A DNA stretch of 64,000 nt from Alcanivorax profundi (GCF_003597125.1 NZ_QYYA01000001.1:186001-250000); one strand, 5' to 3'; positions 16,826-24,983 are shown, counted from the first letter of the stretch. Translations and numbers: made by a program. Notes: generated by a model not told the origin, from the letters alone.

Positions 16826-18148
16826 CTACTCGCTGGGGTCGCTTTCCTTCTTGCCTTTCGGTGCGGGCTCAGGAGTCTCGGCGTTCGCTTTTGCCGTTTC
16901 ACCCTCGTTAGCCGGGCGGTCTTGGGCGTTGCCGGTATCGCCGCTGGGCTGCTGGGCTTTCTCTTTTTCTTTACTGGCTTTTTCCGCCTGCGCTTCCACC
17001 TCTTCGGTCGATTTTTCTTCACCGATACGGAAGGCGGCAAAGCCGGCATGGATGACCTGATTCACCGCCATGCCCAGCACCCGGCCATTGTAGGGGGCAA
17101 TGATGGCGCTGCCGGTGTTGCTGATCGGGTCGGTGACGGTGCCCAGAATCTGCCCCTTCTTCACCTTGTCGTTCAGTTTTACCTCGGCCAGCAAGATGCC
17201 ACCCTGATCGGCACGGATCCATTCTGATTCGAAGAACACCGGCTGCGGAGCGCTCCAGAAACGGCTGGCTTTCTGCATCTGCAGGTTTTCCAGCAGGGTT
17301 TCCAGTGCCTGCACCCCGTAATTCACCGCTTGGGTTTCCAGCCGGTTGGGGCCACCGGCTTCCATAGTCACGGCGACAATACCGTCTTTCACGGCGGCAT
17401 CGCGCAGCATTCCGGTGACGCCAGGGCTGTGCAGCACGGTCATGCCGCCAAAGTGCTTGGCAAACTCCACCACCTCGGGTTTGTCCAGATCGGCGCGCAG
17501 CTGGGGCAGGTTGACGCGCTTCTGCGAGCCGGTGTGCAGGTCCACCAGATAATCACAGTGACTGACAATGTTGCTGTACAGGGAATGGGCCACGCGGCTG
17601 GCGGCGCTGCCATTCTTGTTGCCGGGGAAGTAGCGGTTCAGATCTCGGCGGTCGCTAAGATAGCGGCTGCCGCTGCGAAAGCCGTCCAGGTTGACGATGG
17701 GAACACCGATCACGGTGCCGGCCAGCTCGTCGGGCTCCAACTTGTACATCAGGCGCCGCACCATCTCGATACCGTTGAGCTCATCACCATGGATGGCAGC
17801 GGTGAGGCACAGCTGCGGGCCGGGTTTGGTGCCATGGGCGACCAGCACCGGCACCGGTGTGGCAATAGAGCCGAACGACTGATCCGGGGTCCAGTGCAGG
17901 GTGGCAAAGGTGCCCGGATCCACTACCCGGTTAAGCAACGGCAGAGGGTGGGGCGGCTCCTCGGTGGGCAGGGAGTCTTCGTCCACCGTTTGTACCGGTA
18001 CAGGACTCGCCTTGTTCGGCGCAGGATTCTCTTCCTCCTGCTGCCGCTCCAGGGCCCGTTCCTCATCTTCCACTTCGGTTGCCAGGGCGGGCTGGAAGGC
18101 CAGTATCAAGGCAAGCAGTACGCTCAGATAGCGGATCGGTGTTCGCAC
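16826..18148 (-). CDS. Secreted succinylglutamate desuccinylase/aspartoacylase-family (M14-like) zinc hydrolase
   Basis: 440 aa. An N-terminal signal peptide (YLSVLLALILAFQPALA) is followed by a low-complexity linker, then the catalytic domain at about residues 85-310. Zinc ligands are visible in AAIHGDELNGIEMVRR (HxxE) and in YLVDLHTGSQKR; an arginine motif lies in SDRRDLNRYFPG. A beta-barrel C-terminal domain (AEVKLNDKVKKGQILGTVTD) resembles a biotinyl-lipoyl-like fold common in this family. The tail after residue 390 is Lys/Glu/Ala-rich. The substrate is unknown; export suggests a periplasmic acyl-amino-acid or peptide. The GTG at 18148 is chosen because AGGAG lies 5 nt upstream. Confidence 0.82.
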   Translation of the reverse strand: MRTPIRYLSVLLALILAFQPALATEVEDEERALERQQEEENPAPNKASPVPVQTVDEDSLPTEEPPHPLPLLNRVVDPGTFATLHWTPDQSFGSIATPVPVLVAHGTKPGPQLCLTAAIHGDELNGIEMVRRLMYKLEPDELAGTVIGVPIVNLDGFRSGSRYLSDRRDLNRYFPGNKNGSAASRVAHSLYSNIVSHCDYLVDLHTGSQKRVNLPQLRADLDKPEVVEFAKHFGGMTVLHSPGVTGMLRDAAVKDGIVAVTMEAGGPNRLETQAVNYGVQALETLLENLQMQKASRFWSAPQPVFFESEWIRADQGGILLAEVKLNDKVKKGQILGTVTDPISNTGSAIIAPYNGRVLGMAVNQVIHAGFAAFRIGEEKSTEEVEAQAEKASKEKEKAQQPSGDTGNAQDRPANEGETAKANAETPEPAPKGKKESDPSE

Positions 18149-18166
18149 AACCACTCCTGTGATGGG

Positions 18167-20050
18167 TTAGCCGAGCTGATCCAGTTCGTCCCAGCGGGCA
18201 TAGGCGCTTTCCAGTGCCTGCTGTAGCTCGGTTTGTTGCTGTTGGGCAGCGCTGATGTCTGCCGGATCGCCCTTGTAGAACGCCGGGTCAGACATGCGGG
18301 TCTGCACTGCATCCAGATCCTGTTCCAGTTGCTCGATCTGGCCGGGTAACTGCTCCAGCTCGCGCTGGTCCTTGTAAGACAGTTTCTTGCGCTTTGCCGG
18401 GGCCTGCGGCGGTGCAGCGGCTGCGGGCTTGTCGGCTTTGACGGGCTTTTCCTTCACAGGTTCCGGACGTTGACGAATCCAGTCCTGATATCCCCCCACA
18501 TAACTGTTGAGAGTACCGTGCTCGAACACCAGGGTCGATGTCACCACGTTGTCGATGAATTCCCGGTCGTGGCTTACCAGCAGCAGGGTGCCCTGATAAT
18601 TCATCAGCTGTTCTTCCAGCAGTTCCAGGGTTTCCGCATCCAAATCGTTGGTGGGCTCATCCAGCACCAGCAGGTTGAAGGGCTTGGTGAACAGCTTCGC
18701 CAGCAGCAGACGGTTACGCTCGCCACCCGACAGGGACTTCACGGGCTGGCGCACCCGGCCCGGATCGAACAGGAAGTCCTGCAGGTAACCGATCACGTGC
18801 TTGTTCTGGCCATTCAGTGAGATTACATCAGAGCCCTCGGCCACGTTGTCGATCACGCTCTTGTTCTCGTCCAGGGTGTCACGCAGCTGATCGAAGTAAG
18901 CCACTTGCAGCTGGGTACCCAGCTTCAGGGTGCCGCTGTCCGGCTGCAGCCGATCCAGCAACAGGCGAATCAGGGTGGATTTGCCGCAGCCGTTGGGGCC
19001 AAGAATCCCCACCCGGTCGCCGCGCAGCAGGTTGACGGAAAAGTCGCGCACGATCTGCTTGCCGCCGACGGCATAATTCAGCTTGTCCGCTTCGACCACG
19101 ACCTTCCCGGAGCTGTCGCTGCTCTGGATGGTCAGGCTGGCGGTGCCAGTGCGATTACGGCGCTGGGCGAACTCGTCGCGCATGGCCTTGAGGGCCCGTA
19201 CCCGGCCTTCGTTACGGGTACGGCGTGCCTTGATGCCCTGACGAATCCATTTTTCTTCCTGGCTGAGCTTCTTGTCGAACTCGGCGTTGGCTTTCTCTTC
19301 CGCATCCAGGGCGGCCTGCTTGCCGGAAAGGTACTTTTCATAGCTACCGGGCCAGCTGGTGAGAATGCCCCGGTCCAGCTCGATAATGCGGGTCGCCAGG
19401 GCGCGGATAAAGGCCCGGTCGTGGGAGATAAACACCAGGGTGGCACCGTAGCCTTTCAGAAACTCTTCCAGCCACTGAATCGATTCCATGTCCAGGTGGT
19501 TGGTGGGCTCGTCCAGCAACAGGATATCCGGTTCCTGCACCAGCGCCCGTGCCAGCAGCACGCGGCGCTTCATGCCACCGGACAGCCCGGCAAACTGCAT
19601 GTCGCCGTCCAGGCTCAGTTTGGACAGGGCGGTGTCTACGCGCTGGGACAGCTGCCAGGCGCCACGGGCCTCGATCTCACTACTCAGCTGCTCGAACCGG
19701 GCCAGCACCTTGTCATCGCCGTCGGCCAGTTGATGGCTCAACTCCGCATGTTCGCTAAGCAGTGCGCCGTGTTCGCCCAGCCCCTGAGAGACCATGTAAT
19801 GCACGGTGTGGTCCTGGTCATCGGGCACTTCCTGCTCCAGACGGGCAATGCTCAACCCCTGGGTCTGCTCGATGTGGCCGTCATCCGCCTGAATTTCCCC
19901 GGCGATGACTTTCATCAGGGTGGACTTGCCCGCCCCGTTACGACCAATCAGACACAGGCGCTCGCCACTGTCGATGGAAAGGTTCACATGATCCAACAAG
20001 GCCTGCTGGCCATAGCTGAGCTGTATTTCGCGAAGCGTGAGTAGAGGCAT
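18167..20050 (-). CDS. uup: ABC-F family ATPase Uup
   Basis: 627-aa soluble protein with two ABC domains and no membrane segments. Walker A motifs are IGRNGAGKSTL (about residue 36) and LGPNGCGKSTL (about 350). Signatures are LSGGMKRRVLLARAL and LSGGERNRLLLAK, with Walker B LLLDEPTNHLD and LVLDEPTNDLD. The linker (EKANAEFDKKLSQEEKWIRQG) is followed by a C-terminal coiled coil (about 545-627), which distinguishes Uup from EttA. Family role: ribosome-associated or structured-DNA-associated ATPase; uup mutants change transposon excision rates. It sits upstream of the secreted hydrolase on the same strand (18 nt apart). Confidence 0.92.
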   Translation of the reverse strand: MPLLTLREIQLSYGQQALLDHVNLSIDSGERLCLIGRNGAGKSTLMKVIAGEIQADDGHIEQTQGLSIARLEQEVPDDQDHTVHYMVSQGLGEHGALLSEHAELSHQLADGDDKVLARFEQLSSEIEARGAWQLSQRVDTALSKLSLDGDMQFAGLSGGMKRRVLLARALVQEPDILLLDEPTNHLDMESIQWLEEFLKGYGATLVFISHDRAFIRALATRIIELDRGILTSWPGSYEKYLSGKQAALDAEEKANAEFDKKLSQEEKWIRQGIKARRTRNEGRVRALKAMRDEFAQRRNRTGTASLTIQSSDSSGKVVVEADKLNYAVGGKQIVRDFSVNLLRGDRVGILGPNGCGKSTLIRLLLDRLQPDSGTLKLGTQLQVAYFDQLRDTLDENKSVIDNVAEGSDVISLNGQNKHVIGYLQDFLFDPGRVRQPVKSLSGGERNRLLLAKLFTKPFNLLVLDEPTNDLDAETLELLEEQLMNYQGTLLLVSHDREFIDNVVTSTLVFEHGTLNSYVGGYQDWIRQRPEPVKEKPVKADKPAAAAPPQAPAKRKKLSYKDQRELEQLPGQIEQLEQDLDAVQTRMSDPAFYKGDPADISAAQQQQTELQQALESAYARWDELDQLG

Positions 20051-20087
20051 ACTTTGGCGTGATCAAATATGTGAGTATTGCGGGGCT

Positions 20088-20231
20088 GAGCTGCAAGCTA
20101 CAAGCCTCAAGGCGAGATTGAGACTGGGTGTTGTGTCAACGTCTGAGCCCGCGCACAGAGTCTGGGCGCGGAGCAAATCAGTGTAAATGGCACGGTATAA
20201 CGCGCGCCTTGTAGCTTGAGGCTTGCAGCTC
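20088..20231. repeat. Inverted repeat of the AGCTACAAGC type
   Basis: The 27-bp arm at 20088-20114 (GAGCTGCAAGCTACAAGCCT...) and its imperfect reverse complement at 20205-20231 enclose about 90 bp in the gap between uup and the sterol-desaturase gene. The word CAAGCTTCAAGCCTCAAGC occurs in similar form at 48913 and 63773, so this is a dispersed intergenic repeat. It may hold the promoters of the divergent genes. Confidence 0.55.
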
Positions 20232-20331
20232 GAAGCTGTAATTGAACGCGCAGTGTAGCAGCTTGTTACCGCCCTGTACTGGCCCAAATGCGAGGGCTCG
20301 GGCAGGCTTTGGGGAAGGACGGAGGGAGTCA

Positions 20332-21450
20332 ATGAGCGAGTTTTTACGGGAACGCTATGAAGAAGTAGACCTGACGCCGGGGCAGGGCAAGATCACCGCC
20401 ACCGTGTCCATCGGCCTGGGGGTGCTGGCGCTGATGGGTAGCTTCTGCTTTCTCTACCCTGAGCTCTTCACCACCCCGGAGTTTCGGGGGTTCTATAACG
20501 CCCAGGTGCTGCGTATCGCCCTGTTTATCGGCATTGGTATCGGCTTCACCTGTGGTTTTTTCAGTGTGTTTCGGCATCAGGAAAAGCGTTACGGCATCAT
20601 CGGTATGGTGTTGGCGTGCATGGCCGCGCTGATCGGCTCCGGGCGGCTGGATGTGCCGCCGGTGGATGGCCGCAGCCTGTATGCCGGGCTGGATTATTTC
20701 ATCCTCACCCTGTTGGTGCTGGCGCTGGTGTTTATTCCCCTGGAGCGGGCCTTCCCCAAAGACCCGGCCCAGAAAACCCTGCGCGGTGGCTGGGTCACCG
20801 ACATGAAGTATTTTCTGTTCAGCCATGTGGGGCTACAGCTGATCAGCTTCTTCACCATCATCCCGATTCAGGTGGTGCTGCACGACAAGGTGGACATCGG
20901 CTTCCAGCAGGCCATTGCCAGCCAGCCGTTGTGGCTGCAGTTTATCGAGATTCTGATCGTCATCGACCTGGGCAGCTACTGGATTCACCGCGCCTTCCAT
21001 GAAGTGCCCTGGCTGTGGAAATTCCATGCGGTACATCACTCCACCACCCAGATGGACTGGCTGGCCTCGTCACGCCTGCACGTGGTGGAAATCATCGCCA
21101 ACCGCTTTGTGGGCTACCTGCCGATCTTTATCCTCGGCTTTGCGCCATCTGCGGTGTATGCCTACCTGGTGTTCGTGTCGTTCCACGCCATCTTTATCCA
21201 CGCGAATGTGCGTTTCCGCTTCCCGGGCATCCGCTGGCTCATCGCCACCCCGGAATTCCACCATTGGCATCACTCCTCTGAAGACCAGGCCGTCGACAAA
21301 AACTACGCCGCCTTCCTGCCCATCTACGATAAACTGTTCGGCACCCTGATCATGCCCAAGGAGCTGGCCGCCGAATACGGCACCCGTGCCAGCACCCCGG
21401 TGCCGGAAGGCGTGGTCAAACAGTTCCTGTTCCCGTTCCGCCGGGGTTAA
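20332..21450 (+). CDS. Sterol desaturase / fatty-acid hydroxylase superfamily membrane protein
   Basis: 372 aa. Several hydrophobic spans (about residues 22-42, 58-80, 86-103, 122-140, 165-190) precede the di-iron histidine motifs: HRAFHEVPWLWKFHAVHHST and later HANVRF with HHWHHS. The downstream DKNYAAFLPIYDKLFGT is typical of this superfamily. It is an integral membrane oxygenase acting on a lipid, with the exact substrate unknown. Start at 20332 after GGAGGGAG. The neighbours do not identify a pathway. Confidence 0.88.
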   Translation: MSEFLRERYEEVDLTPGQGKITATVSIGLGVLALMGSFCFLYPELFTTPEFRGFYNAQVLRIALFIGIGIGFTCGFFSVFRHQEKRYGIIGMVLACMAALIGSGRLDVPPVDGRSLYAGLDYFILTLLVLALVFIPLERAFPKDPAQKTLRGGWVTDMKYFLFSHVGLQLISFFTIIPIQVVLHDKVDIGFQQAIASQPLWLQFIEILIVIDLGSYWIHRAFHEVPWLWKFHAVHHSTTQMDWLASSRLHVVEIIANRFVGYLPIFILGFAPSAVYAYLVFVSFHAIFIHANVRFRFPGIRWLIATPEFHHWHHSSEDQAVDKNYAAFLPIYDKLFGTLIMPKELAAEYGTRASTPVPEGVVKQFLFPFRRG

Positions 21451-21462
21451 ACCGCTATCCCC

Positions 21463-21516
21463 GTAGGTGCTCGTCTGCAAGCGATCCTTCCCCATCGCCT
21501 GCAGGCAGGCTCCTAC
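21463..21516. repeat. REP-like palindrome
   Basis: GTAGGTGCTCGTCTGCAAGC (from 21463) and GCCTGCAGGCAGGCTCCTAC (to 21516) are imperfect reverse complements with an 8-bp loop (TTCCCC core). The GTAGGnGC ends match the REP family at 7960. It lies 12 nt after the sterol-desaturase stop. Confidence 0.6.
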
Positions 21517-21535
21517 AGAATCATGAAGAGCCAAT

Positions 21536-21943
21536 ATGGAAGACGTAATCGAACTGCTGCGCGAACGCCACGAAGGTGGTCTGGTGGCGCTGGAGCTCCC
21601 GGATGAAGACCGGCTGGTAGAAATCGAAGAGCAATTGCTGATCCCGCTGCCCAGTGACTACAAGGAGTTCTTGCTCAACGCCAGCGACATCATTTGCGGC
21701 AGCCTCGAGCCCGCCACCGTAATGGATGATTATGCCCACAATTTCCTCCCGGAAATGGCCGCCAACGCCTGGGATCAAGGCATGCCCCGCTACCTGATCC
21801 CCGTCTGCGAAGCCCCCAACGGCATCTACGCCATGTCACAGGAAGGCAGCGTACTGCTATGGGTGGCCGGCGAGGGCATCCGTGAAGAAGAGGAGTGGGG
21901 GAGTATCTGGCAGTGGGCGCGGGAAATCTGGCTGGAAAGTTAG
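21536..21943 (+). CDS. SMI1/KNR4 (SUKH) family protein
   Basis: 135 aa. The pattern IEEQLLIPLPSDYKEFLLNA followed by IPVCEAPNGIYAMSQEGSVLLWV and a terminal Trp-rich segment matches the SMI1/KNR4 domain. Many members are immunity proteins of polymorphic toxin systems; others are housekeeping. No toxin gene is adjacent, so no immunity role can be assigned. Its stop codon lies at the start of a heptad repeat (21942 onward). Confidence 0.78.
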   Translation: MEDVIELLRERHEGGLVALELPDEDRLVEIEEQLLIPLPSDYKEFLLNASDIICGSLEPATVMDDYAHNFLPEMAANAWDQGMPRYLIPVCEAPNGIYAMSQEGSVLLWVAGEGIREEEEWGSIWQWAREIWLES

Positions 21944-22194
21944 TTAACAGTTAACAGTGAATAGTTAACAGCGGCGCGATAGCGCATTGTTGTGATTTCC
22001 AAGCATGAGGCCGCGCCCGGATTTCGGGTGCGGCCTCATGCGTTAAAAGGGAAAGGGACAAACCGATAGTAACTTGACAGGGTGTGCCGGTCGGACAGCC
22101 TTCACTGTTCACTGTTCACTGTTCACTGTTCACTGTTCACTGTTCACTGTTCACTGTTCACTGTTCACTGTTCACTGTTCACTGTTCACTGTTC
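21942..22194. repeat. Composite repeat: heptad array, hairpin, then 13 perfect 7-bp tandem repeats
   Basis: Three parts can be seen. First, 21942-21971 has four degenerate 7-bp units (AGTTAAC, AGTTAAC, AGTGAAT, AGTTAAC). Second, 22003-22041 is a strong hairpin, GCATGAGGCCGCGCCCG with CGGGTGCGGCCTCATGC. Third, 22101-22194 is about 13 perfect copies of TTCACTG. The two heptad arrays are inverted relative to each other. A related composite sits at 61160-61252. The perfect array is a likely length-variable locus (VNTR). The end of the trmY-like gene lies inside it. Confidence 0.8.
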
Positions 22195-22788
22195 TGCCAG
22201 ATCAAGCTCATTATTAATCAATACCACGCACTGCGACGCAAACAGCATGGTCGGCCCCAGGCTGATCTTCTCGGTGCCCAGCCGCTTCAGGCTATTGAAA
22301 CTCTTCTTCGGCATGGGAATATGATCAGTAAGCAAAAAACAGGGCTTATCGGCAAATTCCAGCTCGCGAATGCTCTCGCCCTTCGGATCCATCATGTACA
22401 ACTGATGGCCATCCTCGGCCAGTTCCTTCACCAGCTTTTCGAAGCTCACCGTACGCACGCTAATGCCGCTCTCCACGGCCTTCATCTGCTCCTTGCCCAT
22501 CCCCGCAGAGGCATCCAGGGCCCGCACCACCTTGGCCAGCAGCGCCTGCTCATGAAACCCGCCAATATCCCGCATCTCCGCCGCCACAAAAGTAATCGTG
22601 CGGGAATAGTCCTGGGTGCTTTCCAGCACCAGGTGCACCACCACATCGTCCCGGTGAGACTGCGCCACAAAGATCGCATTCATCAGGGTATGGGCCAGGA
22701 TCTCGCTGTGGGCATCCCCCCCCACATTGGCCAGCAGGGTCTGGCTGTTGGTAGAGGCGGCACGGGCACGGAGGACGAAGGTACGCAT
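22186..22788 (-). CDS. TrmY-like SPOUT methyltransferase (COG1901/UPF0217)
   Basis: 200 aa, starting MRTFVLRARAASTNSQTLLA. Family-like segments include GGDAHSEILAHTLMNAIFVA, HLVLESTQDYSRTI, and a C-terminal knot region with PCFLLTDHIPMPKKSFNSL, GTEKISLGPTMLFASQCVVLINNELD. In archaea TrmY N1-methylates pseudouridine 54 of tRNA. Bacterial relatives have no firmly established target, so this is called by family only. The TGA stop is contributed by the first unit of the adjacent 7-bp repeat array. It is on the minus strand just left of the cassette array and is not an integrase. Confidence 0.75.
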   Translation of the reverse strand: MRTFVLRARAASTNSQTLLANVGGDAHSEILAHTLMNAIFVAQSHRDDVVVHLVLESTQDYSRTITFVAAEMRDIGGFHEQALLAKVVRALDASAGMGKEQMKAVESGISVRTVSFEKLVKELAEDGHQLYMMDPKGESIRELEFADKPCFLLTDHIPMPKKSFNSLKRLGTEKISLGPTMLFASQCVVLINNELDLAEQ

Positions 22789-22891
22789 GTTCTGGGGCTC
22801 TGGAGAATGGAGGGTGATTGTACATCAGACGCTTACCGGGGGTGGAAACAGGGATGATTCACGTGAAGGCTGGCCCGTTTTCAACGGAACC

Positions 22892-23107
22892 TTCCGTATA
22901 ACTCAGGGAGTGAAAAGCCAACCCATTGATTTCATGTGCATTTCGAATGATTGAAAACGAGATAGCAGGAAAGGAGTTCAAAGGAACGTTCCTTTGAACT
23001 CCGTGTAAGACATTGGCTATTTCACTCTAACTGATTGATATGAGAGTATTTTGATAGGCTGAGCGGGGAGGGTGGCTCGGAGTTATACGGAACCGAGTTA
23101 TACGGAA
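22892..23107. repeat. Nested inverted-repeat element beside the cassette array
   Basis: A 216-bp stretch has outer terminal inverted repeats TTCCGTATAACTC (22892-22904) and GAGTTATACGGAA (23080-23092), the right one directly duplicated at 23095-23107. Inside lies a second pair, AGTGAAAAGCCAA (22909) / TTGGCTATTTCACT (23013-23026). A perfect 30-bp palindrome centred on GGAACGTTCC lies at 22973-23002. No coding sequence is seen. It may be a MITE or a folded recombination site. It occupies the position where an attI or integrase promoter would be expected. Confidence 0.55.
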
Positions 23108-23136
23108 CGTTCTAATTAATACGCTGTTAAGTTTCT

Positions 23137-23532
23137 ATGACCGAAAAGATCGCAATATTTTATCTCATTGTTTTCATTGTCTTAGTGACCTTGAGGTATA
23201 TGAGGCCAAATATTATTACTTTTGTGGCATTTAGTTGGTTTGGCCCATTTCCAGAAGAAGGCGAAACTCTATCTAGCTTCAAAGCGAGAAGAATAAGGTA
23301 TGCTTTTAGCTGGTTTGTACAATTCTTAGCCTACTTTGCTCTCTTGGCAATTCTGGGGATCTACTTTAATAGCTATTTCAGTGAAGTGTTTTTTCTTGTG
23401 GCAAGTTTCGCAGGAACAATCGGAGCCGGAATGGCAGCTCTAGCGTGTATTGGGTTTTCAATCTCTTGGCTAAAAACCATTGTGGTTGGTCCTAATCCAA
23501 AGTTTGAGTACCTGGCAGAGCATGAAATATAA
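23137..23532 (+). CDS. Cassette 1: hypothetical membrane protein
   Basis: 131 aa. An N-terminal helix (IFYLIVFIVLVTLRYM) is followed by two longer hydrophobic segments (about residues 60-82 and 92-118), with polar GPFPEEGETLSSFKARRIR between. I do not recognise a family. The ATG lies 4 nt after the GTTAAGT core site, so the upstream region offers little room for a normal Shine-Dalgarno, and none is obvious. It is the first cassette of the array. Confidence 0.7.
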   Translation: MTEKIAIFYLIVFIVLVTLRYMRPNIITFVAFSWFGPFPEEGETLSSFKARRIRYAFSWFVQFLAYFALLAILGIYFNSYFSEVFFLVASFAGTIGAGMAALACIGFSISWLKTIVVGPNPKFEYLAEHEI

Positions 23533-23650
23533 ACTTAACAAGGCACTGCAGCCGACAGCTTACTTTGTGCACCTTTTGCGCGGTCGCTGTCGACCCCATT
23601 TTCGCGCAAAACGCGCACAAAGTAAGCTGCGGATGAGCGCGGCGTTATGT
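23533..23650 (+). other. attC site of cassette 1
   Basis: About 118 bp, from ACTTAAC (23533) to GTTATGT (23644-23650). The long stem AGCTTACTTTGTGC pairs with GCACAAAGTAAGCT, with TTTGCGCG/CGCGCAAAA inside. The longest attC of the array. Translated through, it yields the NKALQPTA string often seen in spurious ORFs over attC sites. Confidence 0.85.
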
Positions 23651-23659
23651 GATGAAAAG

Positions 23660-23971
23660 ATGAGATCGCTTACTGGTTTGATATTTCTAATTTCTAGTGC
23701 CACGGCTTGGGCGGAAGAGGCAGTCTTTCTGGGGCAGGTGATAGATCCAAGCGCATCCGCAACCCAAATCAGAGTGTGTAGATCTGATGAGATAGTACAG
23801 TTTGGAGTGATGGCGTCGAATCAGTATGACTGGTTTATGCGGAAGCTGGCGGAGGAGTCAGAGTCCGGGTCAGTTTTGGTGGAAGTCCGCAGAGAAAGAA
23901 ATGGAGATACTCTTGAGCGTATGAGTATTCTCAGAATTGAAAATGGTGCCTGTGATCCTGAAGGCACATAA
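23660..23971 (+). CDS. Cassette 2: hypothetical exported protein
   Basis: 103 aa. The ATG at 23660 gives the signal peptide MRSLTGLIFLISSATAWAEE with a probable cleavage after AWA. The mature part (VFLGQVIDPSASATQIRVCR...) is short and strand-rich with two cysteines, and I recognise no family. The open frame runs upstream through attC1 to 23480, but that part is attC sequence and not coding. The stop codon TAA lies inside the start of attC2. Confidence 0.7.
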   Translation: MRSLTGLIFLISSATAWAEEAVFLGQVIDPSASATQIRVCRSDEIVQFGVMASNQYDWFMRKLAEESESGSVLVEVRRERNGDTLERMSILRIENGACDPEGT

Positions 23972-24037
23972 CAAGGTGCTGCTGCGGAAATTTTACTCGC
24001 CAGGGCTCCTAAATTTCCGCAGAGCACGGCGTTAGGG
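23966..24037 (+). other. attC site of cassette 2
   Basis: 72 bp from CATAACAAGG to GTTAGGG. The stem GCTGCGGAAATTT pairs with AAATTTCCGCAGAGC, with unpaired positions typical of attC folded strands. Confidence 0.85.
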
Positions 24038-24044
24038 GGAAGAA

Positions 24045-24446
24045 ATGCTCATTGAATTCTGTGCTCCAATGGAAGCGGTTGATGAAAATAATAAAGAGAT
24101 TCAAATTCCGGATAGTGTTATCGAAGCCCTCTCTGGCCGAGAAAATGAAGATCCAGACTGTGAATTATCCCAGTATTTGTCCGATAGTCATGATGCTAAT
24201 GGTCTGAAAGAAGCTGGGGTACAGGATGGGGTTCTCCATTTCAAAACGAAAGCAGGGAAGCTTTGGATATGTGCTAGGTACAACGTAGATTCAGAGCTTG
24301 ATGAAAAGCAAGTCAGAAAGCTTATGGAGTATACATCTGGCCAGTTTAGCGACGGTGCGGGAGCGGGTTGGACTCAGGATCTGTGGTATGAGTTCGAGAT
24401 TGGTCTCGATCCGGTTTGGGATCAAATCGAGCGGCAACTCCCCTAA
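24045..24446 (+). CDS. Cassette 3: hypothetical acidic protein
   Basis: 133 aa, clearly acidic (many Asp/Glu, e.g. SGRENEDPDCELSQYLSD), with no signal peptide or membrane helix. The C-terminal half has the stretch KLWICARYNVDSELDEKQVR and a Trp-rich WTQDLWYEFEIGLDPVW. It has the look of a small immunity-like or regulatory protein, but I recognise no family. The stop overlaps the start of attC3. Confidence 0.7.
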   Translation: MLIEFCAPMEAVDENNKEIQIPDSVIEALSGRENEDPDCELSQYLSDSHDANGLKEAGVQDGVLHFKTKAGKLWICARYNVDSELDEKQVRKLMEYTSGQFSDGAGAGWTQDLWYEFEIGLDPVWDQIERQLP

Positions 24447-24518
24447 CAAGCGGCAGCAAGCGGATCAAATTTCCGCTCGTTCCTCGCTTCAATTTGCCCG
24501 CTGTGCAGGGCGTTAGGT
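24441..24518 (+). other. attC site of cassette 3
   Basis: 78 bp from CCTAACAAGCGGC to GTTAGGT. The stem GCAAGCGG.CAAATTT pairs with AATTTGCCCGCTGTGC. It shares much of its sequence with attC4, including TTCCGnTCGTTCCTC. Confidence 0.87.
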
Positions 24519-24529
24519 CTGGTGGTTGA

Positions 24530-24886
24530 ATGAATCGAATACCGGATGATTTTGATCTAAGTGCAGTTGAAGGGGAGGAATTGTCCCAGATTTGCATCGA
24601 TCAGTATCAAGTACAGCTTAACTTCGATGGGGCATCTATCGTAGGTGGTGGCGAGTTACTGCTAGAGAAGAATGGGGGGTCGAAGCAACTTTTCTCCGGT
24701 TCATGGATAACCACCTGTGGGTTAGAGGATTTGATTGGAAGTAAGGTCGTTGGGTGGGGGAAAAGGGATGATTTCCATTTCTTTCTATCGTTTTCTTGCG
24801 ATACGGTCTTAGTGTTTGTGACCCAAGAGGGCCCATATGAGGATTTCACTGTTCAAGTTTGTGAAGGTGAATTCTATGTTCTTTAA
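24530..24886 (+). CDS. Cassette 4: hypothetical protein
   Basis: 118 aa, soluble, beta-rich by its alternating pattern: QVQLNFDGASIVGGGELLLE, LIGSKVVGWGKRDDFHFFLSF, DTVLVFVTQEGPYEDFTVQV. The layout vaguely recalls DUF6188-type small proteins, but I would not assign it. ATG at 24530 within 12 nt of the preceding core site. Confidence 0.7.
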   Translation: MNRIPDDFDLSAVEGEELSQICIDQYQVQLNFDGASIVGGGELLLEKNGGSKQLFSGSWITTCGLEDLIGSKVVGWGKRDDFHFFLSFSCDTVLVFVTQEGPYEDFTVQVCEGEFYVL

Positions 24887-24896
24887 GCATGGAAGA

Positions 24897-24972
24897 CCTA
24901 ACAAGCGGCGCCAGGCAGACCAAATTTCCGTTCGTTCCTCACTACAATTTGCCTGCTGCGCCGGGCGTTACG
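24897..24972 (+). other. attC site of cassette 4
   Basis: 76 bp from ACCTAACAAGCGGC to GTTACGT. The stem GCGCCAGGCAG.CAAATTT pairs with AATTTGCCTGCTGCGC. Close relative of attC3. Confidence 0.87.
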
Positions 24973-24983
24973 TTGATTAAGAA

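Noticed and set aside
22101-22194. Possible CRISPR array
   Set aside because: The unit is 7 bp with no spacers; it is a simple tandem repeat.
22084-22857. 257-codon open frame running through the 7-bp repeat on the plus strand
   Set aside because: Its start is a readthrough of the tandem repeat and its remainder is antisense to the trmY-like gene.
22200-23126. Integron integrase gene
   Set aside because: The only gene here is the trmY-like one; no tyrosine-recombinase motifs were seen on either strand.
23480-23659. N-terminal extension of cassette 2 containing NKALQPTA
   Set aside because: This is translation through attC1. The real start is at 23660, which gives a signal peptide.
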